DNA of 64,000 nucleotides from Yinghuangia seranimata (GTDB lineage Bacteria > Actinomycetota > Actinomycetes > Streptomycetales > Streptomycetaceae): assembly GCF_029953285.1 (NCBI RefSeq), contig NZ_JASAOI010000068.1, positions 31,040 to 95,039 on the forward strand, given 5' to 3'. Shown here piece by piece: positions 1 through 8,814 of this stretch; position 1 is the stretch's first letter, and the number at the start of each line of letters is the position of its first letter. Below the pieces are notes generated by a model that was given only the letters and a program-made list of their open reading frames with translations, made no database searches and was not told the origin of the DNA. A program made the position numbers and the translations under genes.

Positions 1-1486
1 AGGCGCGGGCGTCGGCCGGGGTCTCGGCGGGGGTGGGGACGGCGTGGGCGGCGATGGTGCGGGTGCGGTGCCGGGGCAGGCCGACCAGGGCGACGAGGAG
101 GACCAGGCCGCCGGCGATCGCGCCGACCACGAAGGAGGCGGTGAAGGCGCCCTCGGTGGGGACCTTGACCGGCAGTCCGGCGATGAGGTGGCTGGTGAGG
201 AGGGAGGTGACGATCGCGCTGGCGAGCGAACTGCCGACGGAGCGGGCGATGGCGTTGACGCTGTTGGCGATGCCGGTCTGCTCGACGGGGACCTCGGCGA
301 TGATCAGCGCGGGCATCGCGGCGTAGGCGATCGCGACCGACGACTGGACGGCGACGGCCACCACGATCAGGTGCCAGCTCTTGTCGTGCGCGAACGCGAC
401 GAAGACGTACGCGACGAGGCTGATCGCGCCGGCGACGGCGAGCGCGTGGCGGCCGCCGAAGCGGCGCACCAGCAGGCCGCCGACCGGGGCCGCGATGATC
501 GCGGACAGCGCGCCCGGCAGCAGGTACACGGTGGACGCCGACAGGACGGAGGCGGTGAAGCCGTAGCCGGCGACCCGCTCGGGCATCTGCACGAACTGCG
601 AGACGGCGAGGAAGCCGACGAACATGTTCACGCCGACCAGCACGCCCGCGAGGTTCGTGAACGCGACGGGGCGCTTGACGAACACCTTCATGTCGACCAT
701 GGGGTCGGCGACGCGCCGCTCCACGGTGGCCCAGGCGGCGAACAGCGCCGCGGAGACGACGAACAGCCCGATCGTGCGGACCGACGTCCAGCCCCACGTG
801 TTGCCCTGCGAGACGGGCAGCAGCAGCGTCACGAGCGCGGCGCCGAGCAGTCCGGCGCCGGCCCAGTCGATGCGGCCCTTCTGCGTGGGCTCACGGCGCG
901 GGACGACGAACAGCACGGCGGCCGCGGCGAGCGCGGTCAGGACGAACGCGGCCCAGAACACCCGGTGGTAGTCGCCGTGGTGGTTGGTCAGCAGGCCGGT
1001 GAGCACCAGGCCGATGCCGCCGCCGATGCCGATCATGCCGGAGACCATGGCCATCGCGCCGGTGAGCTTGTTCGGCGGCAGTTCGTCGCGGAGCGCGCCG
1101 AGCGCCACGGGGAACAGGCCGCCCCACGCGCCCTGCAGGACGCGGGCGACGATCAGCAGCGGCAGCGACGTCGTCACGGCGGCGAGCAGCGATCCGGCCA
1201 GGATCATGCCGAGCGCGACGAGCAGCATGCGCTTCTTGCCGTAGAGGTCGCCGGTCTTGCCGAACAGCGGCGTCATGACGGCGGCGGCGAGCAGGTTGGC
1301 GGTCAGCACCCACGAGACGGCGCCGGCGTCGGCGTCGAGGCGGGCGCCGATGGTGCTGAGGACGGGGACGACGAGGGTCTGGAGCATCGCGCCGACCATG
1401 GCGGCGAACGACAGTGCGGCGATCAGGACGCCGCTGTGCGGGGCGCGGGTGGCGCTCGCGGGCGCTGTAGCTGCGGTGGCAGGCAC
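1..1486 (-). CDS. DHA2-type MFS multidrug exporter, C-terminal end outside window
   Basis: Proton-driven efflux transporter of the inner membrane. The reading frame begins at GTG 1486 (protein starts VPATAATAP) behind an AAGGA box 7 nt upstream and is still open at base 1, so about 495 N-terminal residues are present. The first membrane helices are visible, followed by the MFS motif A near residues 75-87 (GKTGDLYGKKRM, between helices 2 and 3) and a glycine-rich helix 5 (GIGGGIGLVLTGLL). The spacing and the many later hydrophobic stretches fit the 14-helix DHA2 (EmrB/QacA) class. It is divergent from a TetR gene, with a palindrome between them, which is the usual arrangement for a repressor-controlled pump. 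The substrate cannot be read from the sequence. Confidence 0.85.
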   Translation of the reverse strand, partial: MPATAATAPASATRAPHSGVLIAALSFAAMVGAMLQTLVVPVLSTIGARLDADAGAVSWVLTANLLAAAVMTPLFGKTGDLYGKKRMLLVALGMILAGSLLAAVTTSLPLLIVARVLQGAWGGLFPVALGALRDELPPNKLTGAMAMVSGMIGIGGGIGLVLTGLLTNHHGDYHRVFWAAFVLTALAAAAVLFVVPRREPTQKGRIDWAGAGLLGAALVTLLLPVSQGNTWGWTSVRTIGLFVVSAALFAAWATVERRVADPMVDMKVFVKRPVAFTNLAGVLVGVNMFVGFLAVSQFVQMPERVAGYGFTASVLSASTVYLLPGALSAIIAAPVGGLLVRRFGGRHALAVAGAISLVAYVFVAFAHDKSWHLIVVAVAVQSSVAIAYAAMPALIIAEVPVEQTGIANSVNAIARSVGSSLASAIVTSLLTSHLIAGLPVKVPTEGAFTASFVVGAIAGGLVLLVALVGLPRHRTRTIAAHAVPTPAETPADARA

Positions 1487-1541
1487 GGGCGAAGTCCTTG
1501 CTTCGAGGGACGTCCGGTTGACGGCGGTACGGCAGGGATAA

Positions 1542-1560
1542 ACTCAACTGTGTGTTGAGT
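1542..1560. promoter_or_regulatory. Palindromic operator between exporter and TetR gene
   Basis: Perfect 7-bp inverted repeat ACTCAAC / GTTGAGT with a 5-nt centre (TGTGT), in the 139-bp space between the divergent exporter and TetR starts. Size and position fit a TetR-dimer site controlling both genes. That this TetR binds here is inferred from position only. Confidence 0.6.
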
Positions 1561-1625
1561 ATTCCCGATGATGCGTCGAGAGCGCGAATCGGGCCGACCG
1601 CGGACACCCCCGCGGAGACGGGACA

Positions 1626-2291
1626 ATGGCGGCCATGGAGCAGCAGGAAGTGCACGAGCGGGCAGGCGGCCGCAGGCGCGGTCCGAGCAAGGGCGACCTG
1701 CGGGAACAGGCGATCCTGCGGACCGCGAGGGGGCTGCTGGCCGACAAGCCGCTGGAGCGCATCACGGTCGACGACCTGGTCTCCGGAGCCGGCATCTCCC
1801 GCCCGACTTTTTACTTCTACTTTGCGAGCAAGCAGGCTGTCTTCGAGGCCCTGCTCGACCCGGTCGGCGACGCGATCATGGACGTCGCGGACAGCTGGCT
1901 GACCAGCCCCGGCGGCAGCCGCGAGGAACTGCACGCCTCCCTCGCCGGGCTCGCCGCGCTGTGGAGCGCGCACGGCCCGCTGCTCAAGGTCGTGCTGCGC
2001 GAGGACGCCACCGGCGCGCTGCTGGAGTGCCGCGACCGCATGCTCGGCCGGCTCGCCGCCAACGCCACCGCCCGCATCGACCGCGACCGCGCCGCCGGCC
2101 TCGCCCCCGACGGCCCGCCCGCCGCCGACCTCGGCGCGCTCATGGTGCGGCTGCTCACCCAGGCGCTGTCCGACGCCATCGGGCCGTCCGGCACCGACCC
2201 CGTCCCGCCCGGCCTGCTGGACACCCTGACCGTCGTCGTCGGCCGCTCCATCTACGGGCGCACCCCGAGCGACCCGGCGCCCGCCGGCTGA
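1626..2291 (+). CDS. TetR/AcrR-family repressor of the adjacent exporter
   Basis: 221-residue regulator. The N-terminal helix-turn-helix spans residues 45-70 and ends in the typical TetR signature TFYFYFASKQ, followed by an all-helical ligand and dimer domain that looks EthR-like (AWS... replaced by DSWLTSPGG in the first core helix). ATG 1626 is preceded by GGAG at a spacing of 8; an in-frame ATG at 1635 is the alternative. It is divergent from the DHA2 exporter and followed by a flavin oxidoreductase on the same strand. Autorepression and repression of the pump through the 1542-1560 palindrome is the simplest model. The inducing ligand is unknown. Confidence 0.85.
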   Translation: MAAMEQQEVHERAGGRRRGPSKGDLREQAILRTARGLLADKPLERITVDDLVSGAGISRPTFYFYFASKQAVFEALLDPVGDAIMDVADSWLTSPGGSREELHASLAGLAALWSAHGPLLKVVLREDATGALLECRDRMLGRLAANATARIDRDRAAGLAPDGPPAADLGALMVRLLTQALSDAIGPSGTDPVPPGLLDTLTVVVGRSIYGRTPSDPAPAG

Positions 2292-2315
2292 ACCGGACGG
2301 GCGGCCGTCCCCGGG

Positions 2316-2344
2316 CTGACCTCCGCCCCGAGGGGGTCTACCGT
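2316..2344 (+). promoter_or_regulatory. Possible promoter of the FAD oxidoreductase
   Basis: CTGACC (2316-2321) and TACCGT (2339-2344) are separated by 17 nt, close to the HrdB-type consensus. A small GC hairpin (GGACGG/CCGTCC, 2295-2310) just upstream could end the TetR transcript. Pattern match only. Confidence 0.3.
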
Positions 2345-2478
2345 GGGAAGTGCCGCCGTGCCGAGGACGCCCCCGGACGGGTCAGGCCCGCCCGGCGCGT
2401 TCGCCGACTGCGCCCTGGCGCCCTCCGGTGCGACGGCCCCGCTCGGGGCGGCTCGGGGATCACCCGAAGGGCCACGCC

Positions 2479-3864
2479 ATGACCACCCTCGGCCTCGACG
2501 CCGCGGCGCTCACCACGCTGCGCGGCGCATTCTCCGGCGACGTCCTGCTGCCCTCCGACCGGGGCTACGACGACGCCCGGGCCGTCTACAACGGGTCCGT
2601 GGACAAACACCCAGGCCTCATCGCGCAGTGCGCCGACACCGCCGACGTCGTCCAGGCCCTCGCCGCGGCGCGGAGCATGGGCCTGGAGGTCTCGGTGCGC
2701 GGCGGCGGGCACGGCGTCCTCGGCAACGCGCTGTCCGAGGGCGGCGTCGTCCTGGACCTGCGGCGTATGAACAAGGTCACGGTCGACCCCGACGCCCGCA
2801 CCGCGAGGGTCGGCGGCGGCGCGACGATGGCCGACCTGGACACCGCCACGACCGCCCACGGCCTGGCCACCACCGGCGGCCGCGTCTCCACCACCGGCGT
2901 CGGCGGCTTCACCCTCGGCGGCGGCTCCGGCTGGCTCGAACGCAAGTACGGGCTCGCGTGCGACAACATGCTCGCCGTCGAAATGGTCACCGCCGACGGG
3001 CAGATCCTCACCGCCGACGCCGACCACGAGCCCGAACTGTTCTGGGCGCTGCACGGCGGCGGCGGCAACTTCGGCGTCGTCACCGCGTTCACGATGCGCC
3101 TCTTCCCGCTCCCGGACTTCTCCGTCGCGATGTTCCTGTACGAACCCGACGCCGGGCCCGAAGTCGCCCGCACCTACCGCGACTTCATCATGGACGCACC
3201 CGACGAGTGCGGCGGCGGCTGCATCTTCATGACCGGCCCGCCGGAGGACTTCGTGCCCCCGGAGCTGCAGGGACAGCTCGCGTGCGGCGCGCTCATCACG
3301 TACGCCGGCCCCGTCGAGGCGGTGCAGGACCTCGCCGGACCGCTGATGGCCATGGCACCCAACGGCGCCATGGTGGCGCCCGTGCCGTACCAGATGTTCC
3401 AGTCGATGCTCGACGACCCGCCCGGCATGCGGAACTACTGGTCCGCCGAATACCTCGACGGGCTCCCCGACGAGGCCATCGACCGGTTCTGCGCCCGGGC
3501 CGGCAGCATGCCGGTGCCCTCCGGCTGCCAGCACGTGGTGTTCCCGCAGGGCGGCGCCATGGCGCGCAACGCGGCCGACTACCCGATGCCGTGGCGCGCC
3601 TCGCCGTTCGCCGTCCACCCGTTCGGGCTGTGGGAGGACGCCGCCGACGACGAACGCTGCATCCAGTGGGTGCGGTCGGTACGCGCCGACATGCAGCCGT
3701 GGGCGAGCGGCAACGTCTACCTCAACTTCATCGGCGACGAGGGCCGGGACCGCCTGATCGCCGGCTTCGGAGGCCCGGACAACTACGCGCGCCTGGGCGC
3801 CGTCAAGGCGCAGTACGACCCGCAGAACGTCTTCCACCTGAACCACAACATCAAGCCCGCGTAG
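2479..3864 (+). CDS. BBE-like FAD-dependent oxidoreductase (PCMH fold)
   Basis: 461-residue flavoprotein. The FAD_binding_4 domain covers roughly residues 45-215 and contains RGGGH (74-78), whose His78 is the residue that bonds covalently to FAD in berberine-bridge-type enzymes. The second flavin loop GVGGFTLGGGSGW is present. The Cys that makes a second flavin bond in bicovalent members is replaced (the aligned residue lies in GGRVSTTG), so a single His linkage is expected. The C-terminus ends with the BBE segment (YDPQNVFHLNHNI). ATG 2479 is chosen because it follows GAAGG and begins the conserved domain; the 43 codons upstream are Arg/Pro-rich and unlike the family. It probably oxidises a sugar, alcohol or secondary metabolite; the substrate is unknown. 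Confidence 0.85.
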   Translation: MTTLGLDAAALTTLRGAFSGDVLLPSDRGYDDARAVYNGSVDKHPGLIAQCADTADVVQALAAARSMGLEVSVRGGGHGVLGNALSEGGVVLDLRRMNKVTVDPDARTARVGGGATMADLDTATTAHGLATTGGRVSTTGVGGFTLGGGSGWLERKYGLACDNMLAVEMVTADGQILTADADHEPELFWALHGGGGNFGVVTAFTMRLFPLPDFSVAMFLYEPDAGPEVARTYRDFIMDAPDECGGGCIFMTGPPEDFVPPELQGQLACGALITYAGPVEAVQDLAGPLMAMAPNGAMVAPVPYQMFQSMLDDPPGMRNYWSAEYLDGLPDEAIDRFCARAGSMPVPSGCQHVVFPQGGAMARNAADYPMPWRASPFAVHPFGLWEDAADDERCIQWVRSVRADMQPWASGNVYLNFIGDEGRDRLIAGFGGPDNYARLGAVKAQYDPQNVFHLNHNIKPA

Positions 3865-3874
3865 CCGCGGCGGA

Positions 3875-6800
3875 TCATCCCGGGTCCTCGCCCGGCAGCA
3901 CCATCCACAGCGTCTCCAGACGGAAAGGCAGCAACGCCGGACGGCCGTTCGGCGGCCGCATGTACAGGCTGTCGCCCGCCATCGCCAGGTGCGCGACCGT
4001 GCTGGTCAACGGCTCGCCGTTGTACGCCGTCGCGGCCACCCGCACGGCGCTGCCGCGGTCCAACGCGTCCGCCAGCACCAGACAGTCCTCCGGCCCCAGC
4101 AACGGCGCCGCCTCCCGCAGCCGCGCCGCCTTCGCCGGCAGCACCGGCGCCGGCCGCGCCGCCCGCTCCAGCAACTCCGCCGCCCACTCCTGCCAGTCCT
4201 TCGACAGGTCCTCCGGCATCGGCAGCGCGACGGGCCAACTCCCCTGCCGCTCCGACGACTCCGCCCGGAACTCGGCGGGCCGCTCCACCAGCGCGCTCCC
4301 CGTCTCCGTCTCCGCGGCCGGCGCGTACCCCGCCCGCCGCATCGCCGCGACCGAAGCCTCCAACGGCTCCGCCGACAACAGCACCGTCGGCGCGATCCGC
4401 CGCAACCGCAGCGCGGACAACGCCCGGTGGTGCAGCAACTCCGTGACGAGGGCCTCGTCGTCGGAATAGACCACACACGCCGCGGGCGCCGCGCGCACCC
4501 GACCGTACCGGCGGCCCACCGCGTGGATCAGGTACTCCAACGGCTGCGGCAACTCCCCGACGGCCACCTCCGCCAACTCCGCCAACAACCCGGCTGCGGT
4601 CCCCCCGGCATCCAAATGCCGCCGCACCGACGCCTCCCCGAACCGCCACACCCGCGCCCGGCCCTGCGTCTCGGCGTTCGCACACCCGTTCAACAACCGC
4701 GCCAACTCCACGGCAGGCGCCCCCGCGACAACCACCGTCAAATCCGCCTGAAACCGCGCCCGCCGCACCGCGGGAGGCAACAACTCCTCAGCGGCTGCCA
4801 ACAACGCCGCCGCACTGTGCTGAACGGCGACCCCACCCCCAAGCGCCGTCAACGCCCCGTCGGCCACCAACCCCAACGCCGTCGCCTCAGCCAACGCCGC
4901 CACGGTGAACGCGACAGCGTCGAACCGCCCGCGATACGCATACTCAAGCTCCTCAGCGGCGTCGCGACAGTCGGGGCAGTCACAGGGCGCGGTGAGAGAG
5001 AGATCGGCCCCAAGCCGCAGCAGGTCGACCGACCCAGCCGCCGAATCCCCCGCAGTCGAGGGCACCTCCGACGAGCGGCCCGCACCCGACGCCCCAGCGT
5101 CGCCCCCGATGCCGGAGGCGGGGACCGAACCGGGTTCCGAAGCAACGGAATCAGCAGAGCCGGACGCCGCACGCGCGGCGTCGCGGCCGACCGACGAACC
5201 GGCCAGGTCGGACGCCGCAGCTGTGGGCCGACCTGCAGGCGTACCCGGTAGACCAGCCGCAGCAGGGGCCGCGCGCGAAGCGTGGCGGTCGACCGACGCG
5301 GAGGGGGCACCGGGCGCTGCGCCATCGCCATCGTCGGGAGCCAAGTGCGCCGAGGCCGCGATCAGAGGCGCAGCGTACTGCGCGTCGCGGCCTCCCGCCG
5401 GTGCCGACGGACCGCTGGGAGCACCTTCCGCTGCCTCAGCCTCCGTTGCCGCCCCGCGCGCAGCGTCGCGGGCGATCGGTGGGACGGCCGGATCGGGCTC
5501 CGTAGCGGTGGAGTCGCCCGAAGGCGCGCCTGTTAGGCCCGTCGCAATAGCGGCCGCGCGCGAAGCGCCGCGGGCGACCGTCGGGGAGGAGGCGGGGGGA
5601 GCTGACGCTCCGCCGTCGTCGAGGCCCGTCGGCGTCGACAAGGCGCTCGAACAGCGCTCCGCCACCCCGGTCTCCGCGTCGCCCGCCCCGCGCGCAGCGT
5701 CGCGGCCATCGGGCGGCGCGCCACGTGAACCGCCTTCGCCTGCCAAGCCCTCGCCCTGCTGTGCCGAGGGGGCACCGACCGCTGCGGCATCGTCGGCATC
5801 AACGGCCGTCGGCGCCGGCAGACCGCCGGGACCGCCCTCCACTGCCCCGGCCTCCGCGTCGCCCGCCCCGCGCGGGGCGTCGCGGTCGGCAAGCCGCAGA
5901 GCGCCTGAACCGGTTTCGTCCGCCTCTCCCTCAACGCCCTTCGCCGCAGCCGGCGCCATGTTCGAGGCACCGCGGTCAGCACGGCCTGGCAGCGTCGGGC
6001 CGGTCCGTTCGTCGGAGAGGGGGTGGCGGGCGGGGACGGGGACGGTGGCGACGAGTTCTCGGTGTGGTGGGTCCGGGGGGTGGTGGGGGTCCGGGTCGGC
6101 GACGATCTCGTCGAGGCCTTGGCGGAAGGGGGTTGGGCAGATCCAGGCCACGCAGCGGGCCAGTGCCGTGGTGTCGGTGACTGCGCGGTCGGGGTTCTGG
6201 GTTCCCAGGGTTCGGAGGAGGGCGCCGCGGGCGACGAGGGCCAGGCCGCCGTGCCGTGAGGTGCCGGAAAGCGGGGCCGGGGGGCGGGATTTCGGCGGGG
6301 TGGTGGATACCGTCTCGAGGAGCGGGCTCGCGGCGGGGGTGTGTGCGGGCGGCGTGGCCGTGGAGTTCAGGACGTCCAGCGTCGGGGCGTCCGGCATCGT
6401 CACCCAGCCTCGGACCAACGCCAGCAGCCGCGCGGCCGGTTCGTTGTCGAGCCACTCGTCGTACGTGCGGGTCGGCAGGACCTGTCCGCGTTCCTGGTCG
6501 GCGACCACCAGCCCCGCCGACTCGACGACGTGCAGCCACAGCCGTACCGCGGCCTCGTCGCAGGCCAGTTCGCGGGTCAGGCGGCGCAGCTCCCGTACGC
6601 CGACGCCGCCGCTCTTGAGCAGTTGGGGCGGGCTCACCGCGCAGGTGTGCAGCAGGCGGGTCGCCTGGTCGAGCGCGGCCGCGGCGGCCGCGGCGGAGGC
6701 CCCGAGCACCGCCGCCCGGTCGACGGGCGCGGTCGGAACGTCCGGCGGCCGCGCCTCGAACGGAACGCGGTAGTCGTCGCCGCGCAGCGCCAGCGCGACC

Positions 6801-7624
6801 TCGCGCGGCATCATCTCCCAGCCGTCGCCGGTCGGCAGCAGCAGGCCGCGGCGGCGCAGCCGGGCGTAGCCGTCGACGTTCGCCGGGTTCGCCGCCCGAC
6901 GCCGGTAGTAGCCCCAGTCGGCGCTGGGGTCGCGGCGGATGCCGACCTCGGTCAGCTCCTCGAGCGCGGCGCGGGCCGGCGGATCGAGGCGGGACGCGAC
7001 GCGCCGCACCACGTCGGGGTCGGCCAGCAGCCGCGCGGCGAGGGCCGCGTTGTCGTCCTTGCGGCCCGCCGGGAGGCCGCCCAACTCTCGGACGATGGCC
7101 TGGAGTTCCTCGGGCCGCTGGCCGAGCAGCAGGCCGTACGCGGGTGCGCCGAGCCCGAGCGGCAGCGGGAACACCGACGCCGATCCGGGGTGCAGGCGGA
7201 TCCGACCGTCCTCGGGCCAGGCCAGCACGCGAGCAGTCAACGCGTCCAGTGCGGGGGCGAGTTCGTGGACCTCGGCGTGGTGCGCGCCGCCGACGAGACT
7301 GAGGAGCGCGTCGGGGTCGACGACCACAACGGGGTCGTCGTCGAGCCGCGGACCGGCCTCCCGCCCGATGCGCGCCGCACCGCCGGGTGGCCGCTCTTCA
7401 GCGACGGCCCACAGCACTTCGAGGAGCTGGAGTTCGCCGCGACTGAGGAACGAGCAGCCCAACAGGGCGGTTTCGGGGTCCGCCAGGCACACGGCGAGGT
7501 GACGCAAGGTGGTCGGCCGCGGGAACTCGGGCACCGTCGGAGTGGTGGTGACGATGTGCGCGAGGTCGGGTGCGGAGAGCGAAGCGAGGTACACCGCGAG
7601 CGAGTCGGTGGTGGACAGCGTCAC
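3875..7624 (-). CDS. Helicase-C_3-like protein with a repeat-rich insert
   Basis: 1249-residue protein of the actinobacterial 'helicase-associated' group (XPB/Ssl2-related helicase C domain without a visible motor core). GTG 7624 gives a start at VTLSTTDSLAVYL; the 65 codons upstream lack family character. The N-terminal ~450 residues are mixed helical (for example VYLASLSAPDLAHIV). Residues ~555-861 are Ala/Gly/Asp/Pro-rich and contain repeated DAARG motifs. The Helicase_C_3-type domain starts near residue 958 (FQADLTVVVAG, then RVWRFGEASVRRHLDAGG). A Cys cluster, CDCPDC, lies just before it. I see no Walker A or DEAD box, so ATPase activity is not supported. It converges on the FAD oxidoreductase with a 10-bp gap. 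Start confidence is moderate because the ribosome-binding site is weak. Confidence 0.75.
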   Translation of the reverse strand: MTLSTTDSLAVYLASLSAPDLAHIVTTTPTVPEFPRPTTLRHLAVCLADPETALLGCSFLSRGELQLLEVLWAVAEERPPGGAARIGREAGPRLDDDPVVVVDPDALLSLVGGAHHAEVHELAPALDALTARVLAWPEDGRIRLHPGSASVFPLPLGLGAPAYGLLLGQRPEELQAIVRELGGLPAGRKDDNAALAARLLADPDVVRRVASRLDPPARAALEELTEVGIRRDPSADWGYYRRRAANPANVDGYARLRRRGLLLPTGDGWEMMPREVALALRGDDYRVPFEARPPDVPTAPVDRAAVLGASAAAAAAALDQATRLLHTCAVSPPQLLKSGGVGVRELRRLTRELACDEAAVRLWLHVVESAGLVVADQERGQVLPTRTYDEWLDNEPAARLLALVRGWVTMPDAPTLDVLNSTATPPAHTPAASPLLETVSTTPPKSRPPAPLSGTSRHGGLALVARGALLRTLGTQNPDRAVTDTTALARCVAWICPTPFRQGLDEIVADPDPHHPPDPPHRELVATVPVPARHPLSDERTGPTLPGRADRGASNMAPAAAKGVEGEADETGSGALRLADRDAPRGAGDAEAGAVEGGPGGLPAPTAVDADDAAAVGAPSAQQGEGLAGEGGSRGAPPDGRDAARGAGDAETGVAERCSSALSTPTGLDDGGASAPPASSPTVARGASRAAAIATGLTGAPSGDSTATEPDPAVPPIARDAARGAATEAEAAEGAPSGPSAPAGGRDAQYAAPLIAASAHLAPDDGDGAAPGAPSASVDRHASRAAPAAAGLPGTPAGRPTAAASDLAGSSVGRDAARAASGSADSVASEPGSVPASGIGGDAGASGAGRSSEVPSTAGDSAAGSVDLLRLGADLSLTAPCDCPDCRDAAEELEYAYRGRFDAVAFTVAALAEATALGLVADGALTALGGGVAVQHSAAALLAAAEELLPPAVRRARFQADLTVVVAGAPAVELARLLNGCANAETQGRARVWRFGEASVRRHLDAGGTAAGLLAELAEVAVGELPQPLEYLIHAVGRRYGRVRAAPAACVVYSDDEALVTELLHHRALSALRLRRIAPTVLLSAEPLEASVAAMRRAGYAPAAETETGSALVERPAEFRAESSERQGSWPVALPMPEDLSKDWQEWAAELLERAARPAPVLPAKAARLREAAPLLGPEDCLVLADALDRGSAVRVAATAYNGEPLTSTVAHLAMAGDSLYMRPPNGRPALLPFRLETLWMVLPGEDPG
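5040..5960 (-). repeat. Degenerate DAARG-encoding repeats inside the helicase-like gene
   Basis: At least six imperfect copies of a 30-40 bp element around 5165, 5265, 5445, 5550, 5680 and 5860. On the plus strand they share a core like CCGCGCGCAGCGTCGCGG; in the coding strand this gives DAARG/RDAPRG-type peptides. Spacing is irregular (about 100-190 bp). The block corresponds to the disordered insert of the protein. Confidence 0.65.
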
Positions 7625-7823
7625 CCGTCCAGACTGCCAGAAGCCCCGGAGGGGTTGGCAGTTTCGGCGGGGTGGCGCAGGGGTGGCGCTCTGCGAAACG
7701 GCGGACGCCACGACCGCTTTCGACGACCCGAGTTGCAGGTGCGCCGGATGCGCCGGGACGGGCGGAGCGCGCTTCCAGGTGCCGTCACACGTGCGCGGCG
7801 GGCAGTCGTTGAGCCGCATCGTC

Positions 7824-8480
7824 GACGAGACGCGCGGAACGCACCGCGCTCCCGGACGGCGACTGCTGGACGCCCGCCGAGGCCATGGCGGCGGGCGGAT
7901 CCGGGTGCCGCCGCGCGCGTCCAGCGGGCAGCCGTTCAGCCGTGTGCCTGGCCGCCGACCTCACGGCGCACTTTGCACGGCGAAGCCCTCGGAACGCGCC
8001 CGGCTCCCGACGGCAGCTGCTCGCCCCGCGCCAGGGCCACGGCGACCGGCCGGTCCAGGTGCAGTCGCGCGCGAAGGGCGGGGCGCCGTTCGGCCGCGTC
8101 GGCGACGAGACGCGCGGAACCCACCAGGCTCCCTGGCGGCGACTGCTAGGCGCTCGCCGAGGCCACCGCGGCGGGCGGGCCCGGGTGCCGCCGCACGCGA
8201 AGGGCGAGCAGCCGTTCGGCCGTGTGCCTGACCGCCGAACTGACGGCGCGCTGCGCGTGCGGCGAGGCCCTCGGAATGCACCGGGCTGCCGACGGCGACT
8301 GCTAGCGCCGCGCCAGGGTCACAGCAACGGGCCGGTCCGGGTGCCGCCGCGCGCGAACGGCCGGCAGCAGTTCGGCCGCGTCGTCGCCCAGGCGCGCGCA
8401 ACACACCGGGCTCCGGGCGGACCACAGCCGGGCCGGCGCCGAGGCCACCGCGGCAAACGATCGCGCGGCACACGGTGTTG
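7824..8480. repeat. Decayed tandem array, ~280-bp period, in a 1.2 kb gene-free spacer
   Basis: The whole interval 7625-8814 has no gene I can support. From about 7824 it holds a tandem repeat: GACGAGACGCGCGGAAC occurs at 7824 and again at 8104, exactly 280 bp apart. Each period is itself two related half-units of about 155 and 125 bp, seen from GGAAC/GGAAT landmarks at 7836, 7991, 8116, 8273 and a degraded fifth near 8397. The minus-strand frames across it give similar but stop-interrupted peptides in each copy. Bases 8480-8814 are related-looking but too degraded to align by eye. The origin could be a dead repeat-protein gene or a non-coding array. Confidence 0.6.
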
Positions 8481-8814
8481 CGCGGCCGAACCGTTTTCCG
8501 CGCCCTCGCCGCGGTCGGCGGCGTCGCCACGGCCGACGCGACGGTCACCAGCCACCATTCGCGTGCGCGGCATGTCGCGCAGCCGAATGCGTGTGCGGCG
8601 GAATCCCCTTCCGTCGCACTCGCGTGTGGTCAGTCTCGGCAGGTGCCGCGGCCGCACGACGCCCGATCCCAGTCGGCCCCAGCAGCCGTCCCGCCGAACC
8701 GCAACGGCACGCCGGCTGCCGACCGCGTCCCGAGGGCGGCCTCGCGCCGAGGCGGGCCTCCACCGACGGGGCCGCACGTCGGCTTCGCCTGGGGCCCGCC
8801 CGCGCCGGGGGCGT

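Noticed and set aside
44..1558. 500-codon open frame on the plus strand over the exporter
   Set aside because: It is antisense to a well-supported MFS gene; composition (Gly/Asp/Arg/Glu-rich) is the usual shadow of high-GC coding DNA.
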